Assembly: GCA_000697665.1 (NCBI GenBank)
Contig: KL197711.1
Location: forward strand, 1,953,149 to 2,017,148
Direction: 5' to 3'
DNA: 64,000 nt
Source: Jaapia argillacea MUCL 33604
Lineage: Eukaryota > Basidiomycota > Agaricomycetes > Jaapiales > Jaapiaceae
Position 1 is the first letter of the stretch; every line of letters begins with the position of its first letter. The notes under the pieces are model-generated. The model was not told the origin of the DNA. It searched no databases and saw only the letters and a list, made by a program, of their open reading frames with translations. This document shows, one piece after another, positions 21,275 through 33,253 of the stretch. A program made the position numbers and the translations under genes.

Positions 21275-24200
21275 TCAATCCATGGAGACATTGGCAGCCT
21301 GTACAACAACCAACCCGGCCGAACATCCCGAAACCACAAAGCCAGTCGCAACATCCCCAATCGTCTTCCTCACTTCACTGCCCACACTCCCACGTTCCTC
21401 CATAAGTTGTTTCAACTCCCCATGATGATTCTCCACAGCCAACCTCCTCGATCTCCCAGTGACAACCAACAACCTCGTGCGATGCTCCGCCAAACTTTCT
21501 AATTTTGCAGTGGCACGTTGGGTGACGGCATGTAGTGGCGCTGGTGTAGGCAATTCTTGGAACTCGATCCGGGAGAGTGCAGATGTGATTGCTGAGTTGG
21601 GTGGGTCTGATGAAGAAGGCGAGGCGTAACGAGACCAACAAATGTTGTCGGCGGTTTCGGACTGTAAACGAGTTTGTGTTGTTGCGTGACCATAAACCGT
21701 ATCGGGTATACCAGTCATATGCGTCATTTGATTGATCTGCCATGGGGTGATTCGGTTAATCACCAGTTACAAACGAGATAACGAACCAACGCAAACGACT
21801 TACGGAGTGAATGGTAAGACCATGGCCTCCACTTGGGGCGGCGATATCTCCACCCTTCTCATCTCCCAAATACGCACTCTCAGGCCTCCCAATACCTTCC
21901 TCCACTTCAACCTCCACCTCCTTCTTCACAACCCTCACAACCGTAGCCCTAATCTTCGGATTCTCACACAGCTGAACCACAAACTCCAAAGCCAACCTAT
22001 CATCCGGTCCACCAAAGAACGGCAAGAACAAATGATGTCTACTCCCAGTAGTCCTCAACTCCCCCGGTGCATGACCTTGATCGACGAAAAGTGCAACGTC
22101 CGTAGTTGACTGCGAGAATACTCCACGGATGAACAGGGAGTGAGTGGCCGAAGCTGCTTTTTCCGGGTATGTAGATGATTTGAAAAGCGCGTCGAAAGGA
22201 TTGGTAGTCGGAGGTGCTGCACGGGTATCGCCACCAGGAGCAGCAGTAGTGTCCGCCTGCAAGGGAGGGTATGTCGCAGACGAAGGGGGTAACCAAGGGA
22301 CCAAGATCAACTGCGAATCATTCCTCCTCGCATGATCAGCAACGCTCGCAGCCAAATCATCATAAGTGACGATCGAAAGGCTAGCAGAAACCGACAAGTC
22401 GTTCAACTCCCCAAACATCTTGTATATCCCCAGTAGTGGATCTGTATGGATCAAGGTATCCACGACACTGCCCTTCATCACCGCCGACGTCCTATCCGAC
22501 AATTCTATCAACCGAAGAGCGTCGATAAAGACGGGTTGGTGCACTTTTGGCGGGCCAGCGATGGAACTCGCAGGAGAGACTGATTCGAACTGAGAGGTGG
22601 TGGCCGAAAGGACACTGGGAGGTTGTGGGATGACACCTTCGTGGGTGTCATGCGGTCGAATCAGCTGCGTCAAAGCCATGATCCCAGGTAAATGTTCGAT
22701 CTTGTCCAACACAACCGCAAACCTCTTCTTCCTTCCCATCCCTCCCTCATCATCATTACGACTTCTCCCCCGTTCCTTTTCATCAGATCCACCTTCGTCA
22801 CCAGAGAGGTGTGGTGGGGGAAGGACACCAGTGGCTGATACGCGGGTACGACGTTCAGGTGGGTAGAGGATGGTCACAACGGGTGTTGTCATGAATGTCA
22901 ACAACAGGGCCTCCAGTACGAACATGGAAAAGACTCTCTGCGAACCACAAGTTATGGTCTTAGCGTACTGACTTGTCGGGTCAAGGGAGAAATAACTCAC
23001 CTGACTCAAAATCCCAGCCGAAAGACCGACATTGAGCACGATCAGCTCGACGAGTCTGCATTATATCCATGAGCCAACCCATACTCGAATAACAGATACT
23101 GGGCGAACTTGCCCCTTGCAACTCATCAGCGTCCCAATGGTACTTGACTCCCTCCACGAGAATCCAGCATATCTCGCCGCAAGTGTACATCCACCAAACT
23201 TTCCACTATACGCAAGAGAGCATATAGCGATTGTATAGGCCCAAGTGATACCTACAAACCACATATACAGATCAACGTCGAATTCTCCGAGGGAGACGGG
23301 AGAGGACGAACCATTATTGAGGAGCCCAAGGTCGGTGGAGAGACCAGATAAGGTAAAGTAGAGTGGTAAGAATATGATCGAAACCATATCCTCCAACTTC
23401 TCGGTCAAGGCAATGGCCAATCCTCCGTCTCTAGGTACGATTAACCCAGCCAAGAAAGCGCCTGCACAAAAACCAGTCGATGAACAAGCATAAACCCGAT
23501 TCATGACGCATACACTCACCGAAAATCGCATGCACCCCAATAACATCCGTAAAGAACGCACTTCCAAACACGATAAGCATCACAACAGTCATAAAAAACA
23601 TACTCGGCCCATTCTCAATACTCCCCGTCCTCCTAGCCAAGATGTACAATACTCTCTTAACTCCAAACAACAAAAACAACGCCCACCCAACACAAACCAT
23701 CAATATCCACAGCGCCGTCAACCCACTCGCCGCATTCGCCAACGCCACACTCAACGCCAAAAGTGTCCACCCAATAATATCATTACCGACACCAGCAGAA
23801 AGGACGACGATCCCAACAGTGGTATCGAGGAGTTTGAGTTCCGTTAAGATACGGCAGAGAACTGGGAAAGCAGTTATAGAGTATGCGACTCCCGTAAACA
23901 GCATGAAATTCGTGAATTTGACACTAGGGTCGATGAATTGGTGATAAAGCGGGACAGCCAGTCCAGCTCCGAGCCCGAAAGGCAAACACATCCCGGCAAA
24001 TGCAACGGTTGCAGATAGCCGTGCATTGCGCCTGATTATGGAAGCGTCGATTTCGAGGCCTACGAGGAAGAGGAAGAGGCATAGACCGATGTTTGCCACG
24101 AGGGAGAGGTAAGGGCGGGAGTCCGTAGGGAAGATATGTTCGGTGAATCCGGGGATGCGACCGAATGCTGTTGGACCGAGGAGAATACCGCCAATGACTT

Positions 24201-24756
24201 CTGCGATAACTTTCGGTTGACGAATCCTGCCTAGTAGGAGGGAGAGGAGTTGGGTTGTGAGGACGATGACTCCTGTGGTTCAGTCATGAGAGAAACAAGT
24301 CAGTGGCTGTTACATTATTTGGAGGAGAATTCAGATGAATGGAGCAACCCTTGCGTAGAGGTGGTATTACAATCCCGTTGGAAGGAAGAAGACCTCCGCT
24401 CTCCACTAACCAGGCCACTATGTATCCAAATCCACCTCTCCAACATGGGTGTCGCCACACAGGATAGGAGTAAGTCGCGGTCACTCACCAACTTGGATAA
24501 TCCATATCCGCAAGGGGTCGGCAGTGTTAAAAGCCGTAGGATCCTTCCCCGTCAACAACCCTCCCTGCACACGAACATAAAAGTCAATCAAAATTCCAAG
24601 CAATGCTCAGCGGACGCAAGCCCCTTCGGCAGCCAAGCGTCCCTAATCCGGGTACGAATCTCAAGCTAAAGTTCAACTTACCTGATCAGGAGCAGTCCTC
24701 TTCATCACCAAGGTCCTCGCAATATCCAAGATCGTGCTCGAGAATTCGGATGGCAT
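21275..24756 (-). CDS. KHA1: K+/H+ antiporter, KHA1 type (CPA2 family)
   Basis: Eight exons join in frame to 947 residues: 24756-24682, 24564-24489, 24272-23520, 23461-23312, 23251-23113, 23055-23001, 22937-21804 and 21736-21275. The N-terminal half is the Na+/H+ exchanger domain: QPKVIAEVIGGILLGP, LFLVGLEIDASIIRRN, AYSITAFPVLCRIL, SAGVGNDIIGWTLL, HAIF/GAFLAGLIVPRDGG and GTLMSCKGLVELIVLNVG. The C-terminal ~450 residues are the cytosolic regulatory part, ending in GRSRRLAVENHHGEL and a closing GDVATGFVVSG motif shared with Kha1. The yeast protein sits in the Golgi and controls lumenal pH and K+. Intron 5 begins with GC (G|GCAAGT), a rare but known splice type; only this donor keeps the frame and the motif. 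Confidence 0.92.
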
Positions 24757-25091
24757 CCTCGAGCTTGGTATATGGTGGTATGAAGGAGAAAAGGAGAAAG
24801 GAGTGCTCCGAGTGTCGAGGAGACGGAGATTTGATATTGAATGTGGAGTTCGGATGATGCCTTGATTTGGGAGGCGAAATGAAGGAATTTGTGCCTCGTG
24901 CCTACCAGACGGATACTCGACTGGTTGCCGAGCCGACCAACTCGGCATTCGATTACCGAGGCATCAAGTATGGGGGGATGAAGAGAGAATTATATTATTC
25001 TCTATACCACACAGTACCACAAAGACCACATCAAGGAAATGGTGAGAATTGAAGGCAGGAGCTGGCTCAATATCCGTATTTGAGCAAAACC

Positions 25092-26112
25092 TTACCCTCC
25101 CCTAGCCTCATCATAACTAGGCAACTCTTCCTCAATGCCCGATCCCCCACCCAAAGATCCCAAATGCCCCTCAACCCTCCACGCCCACTCATTCCCCTCC
25201 TTCCACCTAAACAACCCCCCACCAAAATTCACCTCCACCTCATTCCCTCCCCCATCAAACCCAATCGCAGCATACACATCATACTCACTCCTGGGTAAAT
25301 ACAACCCCGAAAACGCAGAGGGCAGACGAAGACCGTTATAGGTGAAGAAAACGGAAGAAGATGAAAATTCGTACGCACAGCCGATCGTGTCTCCTGGTGA
25401 GATGTGGGAGGGGAGGAGGGGTGAGAGGTAGTCACGTCCGCCATCTGGATCTTCAAAGAATTTACGGAGGTCGTCAAGGTGGAGTCCTACACTTGAACGA
25501 TTCCAACCGGGAAGACGCCACGCAGGGTAGGGACGACATGCCGTGCCTGATGAAATCCCATGTCAGAACTAATTCGCCAACCTTGGCGACCGAGGTGGCG
25601 AGGGACGACAACTGACCGATAGCGATGACCCCTTCCATCTTCTTGATCAACACTTCAAAATACACTCCCTGCTTACCTCTCGTATCATACAACCCCCCCA
25701 ATATCGGTACATCACTCAACAAACAAACATCCCTACACCCCTCCTCACTCCACATCCTAACTACACCCTGACTCTTCCCCTTCACCTCCCCAACATTCTC
25801 AATCCCCCCTCTCCACTTCACCCTCCCCCTCTCCCGCCTACTAAACATCTCAGGCACCTCAAACCCCCAAACCGCACACCCCCGTTCGGTTATTGCATCT
25901 ACGATGCGTGATGGTAGGAGTTTGGGAGGGTCTTGTGGATGTTCGTCACAGAATTGTTCGGCTGATTCGTAAGAGTCGTCGGTGGCTTCGTTGTAGAGAC
26001 CGAGGGCGTGGATGGGCTCTGGTGCTGCTGACCATTCGGGTGGGTCGGAGGATGAAGATCCTGGGTTGATGGAGTGCTCGGGTTTGTGGACGAGGCGTCG
26101 TAGCCAAGACAT
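25092..26112 (-). CDS. SPRY-domain protein
   Basis: Two exons, 26112-25617 and 25546-25092, give 316 residues. The start MSWLRRLVHKPEH was chosen as the first ATG of the coding exon; 59 earlier codons lack support. The SPRY fold is spread over both exons: GCAVWGFEVPEMF, VCLLSDVPILGG, GVYFEVLIKKMEGVIAIG, then CRPYPAWRLPGWNRSSVG, LDDLRKFFEDPDGGRDY, GDTIGCAYEF, VFFTYNGLRLP and YDVYAAIGFDGGGNEVEVNF. Fungal proteins of this type include the Ssh4/Ear1 adaptors that guide Rsp5 to endosomal cargo. Here no transmembrane segment is visible, so an adaptor role is only a possibility. SPRY identification is firm. Confidence 0.85.
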
Positions 26113-26899
26113 CTTGGAAACTCGGAGGATCAGAAGGAATATCAAGGAGCGATTTCTGGGGGAACGTATCGATCTAAGCTTGAGGGTCGTGTGGCAAATA
26201 GAGCGTCGAGAACAACGACAGACTTCGGAGTTCAGAGTTTGACGAAGCGATCCCAAGCGATCATTGCACAGCCCGGCCAAGCATTGCACTTCTCGTCTAC
26301 AAGCCCTGCTTTTGATGTTGGCGGAGGTGGGCTATGTCGTACGCGTACGACGAAGGGTGCATGGAATCTGTAAGATAACCTGCCACCCATCTAGATGAGT
26401 TGGGATGCTCGATCCCGGTTGATGTGGAGAGAAATTGGAGGAAAATAAAGAAAATAAAGAAAATATAATGGGATTAAAGGCTTTTGCGGATGTTCCCCTT
26501 TGTTGCGCAACTTTCGAAACGGTAGTTTCTTCTCTTCGGCCAAGGCACCTGTGGAGGTCTCCTGTATGTCAACTTCAAGGCACATTCCGCCTTTGTCGAT
26601 TGCTGTCAGAGCGATTTGGTGTCGAACTGTTTGGAAGCGACGAGGCCTGACTCGGATATGATCAAGTCTCTACAAGGACAACATCCGAGTCGCAGGCCTT
26701 TCTCAACTTCCACACCGAATCCCACAATTTCAAACCAACTCTCCCCGACTTCGTTGGCACATCCATCACAATTTGGTATGGTCCCACTGGCTGGTATGAG
26801 GTGCTAGCCAATTTTGACCAACATACAATTTACACGAAACAAATGTTAGCGATGTAGTTCCAGGCAGATAAATAGTACCCACCAAGGAGATACGGCATC
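26113..26899. other. Intergenic region; outer edge of the left inverted-repeat arm
   Basis: No gene. From about 26488 rightwards the sequence matches, in reverse complement, the stretch ending near 63690. The match includes noncoding blocks such as the one at 26755-26870 next to the F-box stop codon. Confidence 0.6.
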
Positions 26900-28591
26900 C
26901 TAATCCTCATAATCAGAGATATATCCGTCATCCCATTCCACATTACCAACCACGGAATCACCATAGCCATCAACGATCTCTTGATTCAGACCGAAACATG
27001 ACTTCAGTTTCAACCCTTCCAGCTTCCCGATCGCGTCTCTCCTTTCCACCAAACCTGATGCCAGAATGTCCGTGAGGAGCCTTGGTGCCGCCCCACCATA
27101 CTTCCCATACCGACGGGAGAGATCAGTTTTATCAAAACAAAGTCGTTCCAAGTGAGGAAAGCAGGTGGATAGCAGAGTCACGAGGGCGGGACTGATCTGT
27201 CCAATGACTTGGCAAACACGAACATTAACTAAGCCGTCGAAAAGCTGGTGGCCTTGCTGAACGGTGAGATGCCATGCCCGGTATATCACAGTCGCGCAAA
27301 CATCTGACAAAGGGAGAATATCCAATAACTGTGGCACCCATTGCGATATGGAACAACGTGGGATGTCGAGTAGAAGTTGGGGCAGCTGCCCATTCGTCTT
27401 TGAGGTTGTGCCATCTTCTGTTAGACTGGCATGAACTGTCACTGGTCCAGATTCGACATCGAATTCGATAGCGAGGATGGGTATCGAGACGGGCGGGTCG
27501 CGCAAGCGTGATTGTAAGGCACGGAGTAGGTGGCGTATCTCGACAGTGTTTATGCCGTGTCGTTGGACGTCAATCGTTCGGACTTCAATGGAAGAAGCGG
27601 CTGTGAGAACAAGACAATCTAGCAAATTGGCACACCGGTCCATTTCATCGGATACACTCAGAGCATCAAGGGCTGGGAGTGATATCCGCCGTAGAGTGGA
27701 GATGTTGAGGGGTCCAGGTGGGAGTGCACCAAACAATTTCAACACATGAAGGGAGGGCATATTCTCCAGTGCCGATAACATGTGAGGGAAGTCTCTGGTG
27801 GTTTGGAGAGAATATTGTGAGTCGGTCGGACCGATCGTGAGGGAAGTGAGGTTCCGAAGGATGGGAGCAGTCCAATCTATGAAGATTCCACCAAAACCAA
27901 TGTGGCGCAAAGCAGGAGTGTCTCCTCCCAAGAGCCGCCCTAAGGGTAGGCGCATTCCAGGAATGGGGGCGGCGAGTTCTAGGCGCTCCAAAATCGGTGT
28001 GCTTCAACACAGTTGAAGCTCCATGCTTTCCGAGGTAAGGAGTTGAAACCCCGTCTCTGAGTAGGTGCGGAAGTCAAGAGGTGAAATAAGGGTATGTATC
28101 CGCCCGCTATGGTCCATCAGCAGAGCAAGATTTTCCTCATCTCGCTGCAGCATCTTCTCCGGGCTTGAAAAATCGACATCGATCGGAACCGAGGAGGAGC
28201 GAACCAGGAGCTCCTCAATGCAATCCTTGGGAGAACGAACTATTCTTCTCCAGTATGATGGGCACTGCAAGAGCACCTCCCGTAAATCTCGACAGATATG
28301 GGTAAACCCGAACAGCTTCTGACGGAAAGGCTTTGGATGGATAGGTCCTTTCTGCAGGAGAGGGTTGGTATCGAGGGCGTTGGGTGCGTTGAACTCGGCG
28401 ATACAAGATATAAAAATCTCGCAGAGGATTTCGGGTGGAAGTCGGAAAATGGATAGTCGAGCGTTTCGGGTTCTTTTCAAGGCGGACAGGGCTTGTTCAA
28501 AATGTGCGATTTGGCTGTCGAAATCCGCAAGTGAAACTGGGTGGAGAGTGTTGATACAATGAATTGGACAATGTATACAGGTCAACGCCAT
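26900..28591 (-). pseudogene. F-box protein F-box-1, interrupted by one stop codon
   Basis: One frame of 564 codons runs from the ATG at 28591 to 26900 and is broken only by a TGA at 28004-28006. The N-terminus has a CxxCPxHC motif (CIHCPIHC), then a helix and the F-box core FRLPPEILCEIF. It is followed by THICRDLREVLLQCPSYWRR and a C-terminal leucine-rich-repeat-like half with regularly spaced LxxLxL segments. Such proteins recruit substrates to SCF ubiquitin ligases. The partner copy in the right arm reads CGA (Arg) at the stop position; the local change TGCCGA to TGTTGA is two adjacent C-to-T steps. The partner is itself broken elsewhere. An intact allele or a base-call error remains possible. 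Confidence 0.8.
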
Positions 28592-29083
28592 GTTGGGTCC
28601 CATTCCAAATCTGAGTGGTGGCTGGCGCAAGTTGGTCGGAATGGTTGATCCACGACACTTCGAAGTCGGCTGCTGGTACCAGAAATCGTCACCCGTGATC
28701 ATTGTTATGAATGAAGACAGTGGTATCTTACCGTGCTGAAGCGAAGCGTTGCACAAGGTTTAAAGCAAGTTGCGATAAGTACTTATAGGAGAGAGAAAGA
28801 GGTTAGTTGTACGACAGCTGGTAAAACAAGTACTTATAAGGAGCTTAGCAAATGTAATTTAAAAAAAAATGTCGCTGGTCCACCCATCTGGCGACTGTGT
28901 TGCTTGCGCATGTCCCAGTAGCTCAATCAACCGTTGGTATCTCCAATCGCTCAAGTCTTTACAGAACCTTTTCTGACGGAATCAGACGGTACGATATCAT
29001 ACAGCCTTCACTGATAACAACACTCAATACTTACTGTAAGACCTCCGCCGCTTCAAGGCGAGGGCCACCAACAGACACGAAAT
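28592..29083. promoter_or_regulatory. Shared bidirectional promoter of the divergent F-box pair
   Basis: 492 bases separate the two divergent starts. The corresponding 472-base spacer of the other arm (61145-61616) keeps recognisable blocks, such as GACATCCAACATGGG around the F-box-2 start and the AGTACTTATAGGAG/AAGTGCTTATCT region. No TATA box is certain. Confidence 0.45.
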
Positions 29084-30744
29084 ATGACATCCAACATGGG
29101 CCTGACCTGCACATGTTGCCCAATGCATTGTCTTACCTCTTCGAACCCAATCACGCTCGTAGATATTGACGGCCAGATCGCCCATCTTGAACAAAACACC
29201 ATCGCCCTAAAAAGAAGGCGAAACGCCAGCCTTTCCATATTCCGACTTCCCCCAGAAATCCTTTGTAAAATTTTCATATTCTGTACCACCGAGCTCGACG
29301 GACTAAACCCTGACAATCCCGAGGCTATCCAAGCCAGGACGGACGGAGGACGGCCTTTCCTTCCCCAGCTGTTCAGGCTCACCCATATCTGTCAAGATTT
29401 ACGGGATGTACTCTTGCGGTGCCCACCCTACTGGAGCAGGGTAGTGCCTTGTTCGGAAGATTGCGTGGAGGAACTCCTTGTTCGTTCCTCCTCAACTCCG
29501 ATCCAAGTTGATTTATCACCCCAGGGGCCATATTGGGTGAGGTCACACATGGAAAAATTCCCTTTGATAATGGAGCATATTGGACGGATACGTACCCTCA
29601 TTTCACCTCTTGACACCAGCGTCTGGGAAAAGATGGAGTCTCAACTCTGTCAAAGTGCACCGACATTGGAGCATCTGGAGTTCAGCATCCGCTATGAGGG
29701 AATCCGCCTTCCCTTCGGGCAGCTCTTCGGAGGGAACACCCTTCTTTGCGCCACATCAAATTTCGTGGAATTTTCATGGATTGGACTGCCCCCATCTTTC
29801 GGGGCCTCACTTCCCTCACGATCGATGGCATCGAAGTCCCAGAATATTCATCCAATATCAAAGGAGACTTCTCTCACATGTTATCGGCACTGGAGAACAT
29901 GCCCTCTCTCCAGACCTTGTCATTGACCGGTGCACTCCCACCTCAACACCTCAACACCTCCACTACACGGCAGATATCCCTTCCGGCCCTTGCTACTTTG
30001 CGAGTGTACGACGAAGTAGACCAATGCGCCCACTTTCTCGATTGTCTCGTTCTTCCATGCGCTACTTCCATTGTCATTCAACCTTATGAAGCCGAGGAAT
30101 CCGACGCAAATGCCGTGGGTTGCTTGCTTAGTGCCTTACGTGCACGCTTGCGGGACCGGCCCATTCCGATTCCGATCCTCGCAGTCGAGTTCGGTGTAGA
30201 CTCGGGTCTGGTGGCAGCTTATACCAGCCTAACGGAGGATGGTGTAACCCCACATTGGGTGGGCGAACCACCCCGATCTATAGGAGTCGCCATCACACTG
30301 CTCACAGAACTTGCGCCATCTGGATGGATACCAGAGTTCTTGGAGATGATACCTTTGTCGAGCGTTCGCGCGACTGCGATACGCGGGGCACGGGACCTCA
30401 CTGTTGAAGTGGGTCGCCAGTTTTTCGACGGGTTGGTTGATGTTCGAGTTTGCGAAGTTGTTGGAGAGATCGGCCCCGCCTTCGCGACCCTGATATCAAC
30501 CTGCTTTCCTCACTTGGAGCGACTCTGTTTTCGTGGAATTAATTTTGGCTATCGGGACGTTGATGACGAGATGGAGACCCCTTTCAGAGAGACACTTGCC
30601 CTCAGTTTGGGAGAGAGGCTTCTGAATGGTGGAATACTGGAAGCGATCGAAATCGAGAAGTGTGTCGGTCTGACCCAAGATATCATCGACCGTTACAAGT
30701 TGTCAAGTCGCGTCGAATGGGATTGGTGTGGACTCGAAGAATGA
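29084..30744 (+). pseudogene. F-box protein F-box-2, frameshifted and tail-truncated
   Basis: The first frame (ATG 29084) carries MTSNMGLTCTCCPMHC, the F-box FRLPPEILCKIF and a following helical part, and stays aligned to the intact partner (59426-61144) until ~29740. There one base is missing in the GGGAACACCCTT region and the alignment moves to another frame, which runs to 30744. Near 30737 a second 1-base loss brings the stop forward, so the acidic tail (MTDDHSDTE) lies out of frame just downstream. Two independent indels against an intact copy argue for decay, although assembly errors should be excluded. Function would be substrate recognition for an SCF ligase. Confidence 0.8.
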
Positions 30745-30845
30745 CTGATGACCATTCAGACACCGAGCCTGAGGATGACAATTACGATGCATAACTATGC
30801 CTAACCTCATGTAATTGTCATAGTGCATACGTTTGTGACCCCAAT

Positions 30846-31502
30846 CTACGAAACTGTCCTGGTCATCCACGCCGCATCGCCATTCTCCCACTCCAAGAAT
30901 CCCTCCTTGACATACAAAGCTCGAGCGCCCTCGTTATCCTTCGAAACCTTCAACACAACAAGCCTCGCCTTCCTATCACCATCCGGGGCAACCCTCGACT
31001 GCTCCTCATTGATTGGCGCGGCGCATAGTCTGTTATCCATGGGTATGTCCTCCATCGATCCCCTCGAATACTTTTCAACATAATTAAACCCCGCCCGCAC
31101 AAGTCTTGATCCCAAGCCCCGCCCGCGATGATCAGGATGTACCCATAACCCTACAAGATTGAACAAATCCCCTCGTCTCAATATCTCCTTTGGTATATCA
31201 TGTGGGATATCCTTCAATGCATCAGGCCCCAAGAGGCTCATTGTTCCTATCCACTCTCCTCTCCTTTCCTCATCCGACACGACAAAAGTGACTCTCCCAT
31301 CCAAATCCAACCTCGATCTCCAAACCTCTGGCGTGAAAGCAAGTTCTCGGGCATAGGTCGAGCCGAAAAGGGAAGGATCGGTGCGGAGGGCGAGTAAACG
31401 GAGGGTAGAGAATTTTGTGAGGTCGGAATCGGAGGAAGGTATGGGGATCGGGAAGATGGTGTATGTATCTGGTTTTGAGAGTGGTTTGATCACGTCTTCC
31501 AT
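30846..31502 (-). CDS. GNAT-family N-acetyltransferase (GNAT-a)
   Basis: A single exon of 218 residues. The acetyl-CoA binding motif A is clear: LVGLWVHPDHRGRGLG, with the R-G-R-G-L-G loop, followed by SRLVRAGFNYVEKY. Motif B-like ALYVKEGFLEW is near the end. The substrate is unknown; GNAT enzymes of this size acetylate amines of metabolites, antibiotics or proteins. It is a near twin of the gene at 58736-59386 in the other arm and a more distant paralogue of its neighbour at 31845. Both arm copies are intact, unlike most genes of the duplication. Confidence 0.88.
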   Translation of the reverse strand: MEDVIKPLSKPDTYTIFPIPIPSSDSDLTKFSTLRLLALRTDPSLFGSTYARELAFTPEVWRSRLDLDGRVTFVVSDEERRGEWIGTMSLLGPDALKDIPHDIPKEILRRGDLFNLVGLWVHPDHRGRGLGSRLVRAGFNYVEKYSRGSMEDIPMDNRLCAAPINEEQSRVAPDGDRKARLVVLKVSKDNEGARALYVKEGFLEWENGDAAWMTRTVS

Positions 31503-31844
31503 TCTGCTATTAAGTGTGACTGGTCGTATCTATCTTTGTTTGGGTGGTATTTGTAGGCGGGTGCGACGAGTCATTGTGGCTGTGACTAAGTTCGATCTTT
31601 GCTACGGTGATGGGCTAGATAATTTGGCGGACAGTTGATGGATGATGATCTTGGAGTTGACGGACGCTACACGGCTGCGTATGTAGGTCCTCCGGGACAT
31701 GTTCTGTGTTCTTAAAGACTTGCCTTGTATGGTAATTATATTGCCATTTCGAATAGAGCATGAAAACACTGTTGACTGGGCCAGGACGCTTTTTACCCCT
31801 CAATTGCCCCTCCATCGCCTCCCCCCCCCGCCCCAATTAAAGGT
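31503..31844. other. Spacer between the two GNAT genes
   Basis: 342 bases with a C-rich run near 31820-31834 and no gene. It is much longer than the 69-base spacer between the GNAT genes of the other arm, so there was an insertion here or a loss there. Confidence 0.4.
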
Positions 31845-32450
31845 TCAGTAGAAAGATTTGGCCATCCACACCGAGCCTCCGCCCTGACACAGTGCCCCTT
31901 CTCCAACTTCCACGAAAGACTCCTTCGCATACAACCGTCTAGCATCCTCATTATCTTTCAACACCTCCAATACCAATAGTTTCAACTCCCCAGTGTACCC
32001 ATCCCCTAGCTTTCCGACCTGATACTTCTCGACGTGGTCGAACCCGGCACGAATGAGCTGAGATCCCAGACCTTTCCCTCGGTGGGTGGGGTGCACCCAC
32101 ATACTGACGATCATGAATAATTCCCCGCGTGCTGATATTTCGACCGGTGTGTCGTGTGGGATGTTTCGTAGAGCTGCTGGTCCCAAGATGGTCATCATCG
32201 CAACCCATTCTTCCTCCTCGTCGTTTGGTGGTAATGATGAGCGGGTGGATACGATAAAAGTAACTTTGTTGTTGTCGTCTAATCTTGACCTCCAGATATC
32301 AGGCGTGAAGACCGACTCACGAGCGTAGGTTGAGCAGAAGCGTGAAGGGTCGGTGTGGAGGGAGAGGAGACGGAGGGTGGAGAAGGCTGTCAAATGGGAA
32401 TCGGAGACGGGAGTGGGGATGGGGAAGAGGGTGTAGGGGTCTTGTGCCAT
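31845..32450 (-). CDS. GNAT-family N-acetyltransferase (GNAT-b)
   Basis: A single exon of 201 residues from MAQDPYTLFPIPTPVSD. Motif A reads MIVSMWVHPTHRGKGLG, with SQLIRAGFDHVEKY after it and RLYAKESFVEV near the C-terminus. It shares the N-terminal layout of GNAT-a (FSTLRLL, FxSTYARE, FTPDIWRSRLD), so the pair arose by tandem duplication before the large inverted duplication. Similarity between the arms ends at its first codons. The right-arm copy is broken. Substrate unknown. Confidence 0.87.
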   Translation of the reverse strand: MAQDPYTLFPIPTPVSDSHLTAFSTLRLLSLHTDPSRFCSTYARESVFTPDIWRSRLDDNNKVTFIVSTRSSLPPNDEEEEWVAMMTILGPAALRNIPHDTPVEISARGELFMIVSMWVHPTHRGKGLGSQLIRAGFDHVEKYQVGKLGDGYTGELKLLVLEVLKDNEDARRLYAKESFVEVGEGALCQGGGSVWMAKSFY

Positions 32451-33253
32451 TGGTCAAAATTGTTTGTTGTCTTCTAAGTTTCTGGAGTTTAGGCCTTGGT
32501 GTTAGGATCGCCACAACGCCTGAGATATTTGAAAAAAATCGATGAGAGCACGAGTCATTGCGAATGTTGACTCGTTGCGCAGGCTGGGCGTGATGGACTG
32601 CGATGCCCAGTTCGAATCTAAGTGCACGATCGATGCCAGTGAGGGGGAAGGATAATCATTCAAGGTGTAGTTTGAAGAGATGGAACGATGGGACTTATGG
32701 AGTGCCTTGAGCTAACAATATTGATGAAGACCTTGCCCGGTTGGTCCCTGAATCACCTTCAAGGAAGCGACGACCTCAAACCGTCGTGCTTCTGGATATC
32801 AGAGCAACAATCAGCTTACCGGAGCCCATCAGTGGCGAAATCTGTCTTGGAAGTTGGAACCGGAGCTCTGAGATCAATGATGCCCGTGTTCGTGTGCTCC
32901 GTATTGTTGTGATTAGGCCCTTGCCGGCCTAAGCCCTCAAGTAGAAATGGATGTCACACCTCTACCGAACTGTGTGTTCCCTTTGTTCTGCGTGTGCGAC
33001 ATCCAGCATATTACGACCATAGTCAAGCTAGTCAAGGTTCAAGCAAAGTTCAGGAATCATTTGCTGCGTATTGTTCTGGAGGCGACAAGCCCTGCAGCAG
33101 AATCTTCTGGTCGTTTCTGGCGAGGGTCAAATAACCGTCAACAAAGATTTGGTCATAGTGGCACCAGAGTCTGGGGGTAACTCGATAACCCTTTCTATCC
33201 ACAACCACCATCTTACCTCTGCGCTTGTCCATTTTACTAGCGCACAGTCCGAA
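32451..33253. other. Divergent promoter region, GNAT-b / RING protein
   Basis: 800 bases with no recognised gene. The RING frame is open 61 codons upstream of its first good ATG, but that part lacks an ATG start and looks noncoding. Confidence 0.4.

Larger units (their letters stand above)
26488..32445 (+). repeat. Left arm of a large inverted duplication
   Basis: Gene order here is F-box-1 (-), F-box-2 (+), GNAT-a (-), GNAT-b (-). The window's right end (58085-63690) carries GNAT-b' (+), GNAT-a' (+), F-box-2' (-), F-box-1' (+), which is the exact mirror. Similarity continues through the spacers and past the F-box-1 stop, for example the CCTTGGTG..TACTATTTATCTGCCTG block found about 15-40 bases after the F-box-1 stop in both arms. 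It stops at the first codons of GNAT-b. By eye the arms agree at most positions but have diverged by substitutions and small indels. Confidence 0.85.

Noticed and set aside
33071-33253. Extension of the RING protein by 61 codons
   Set aside because: The frame is open, but it has no ATG start and its composition is unlike the protein. The first ATG at 33254 fits better.
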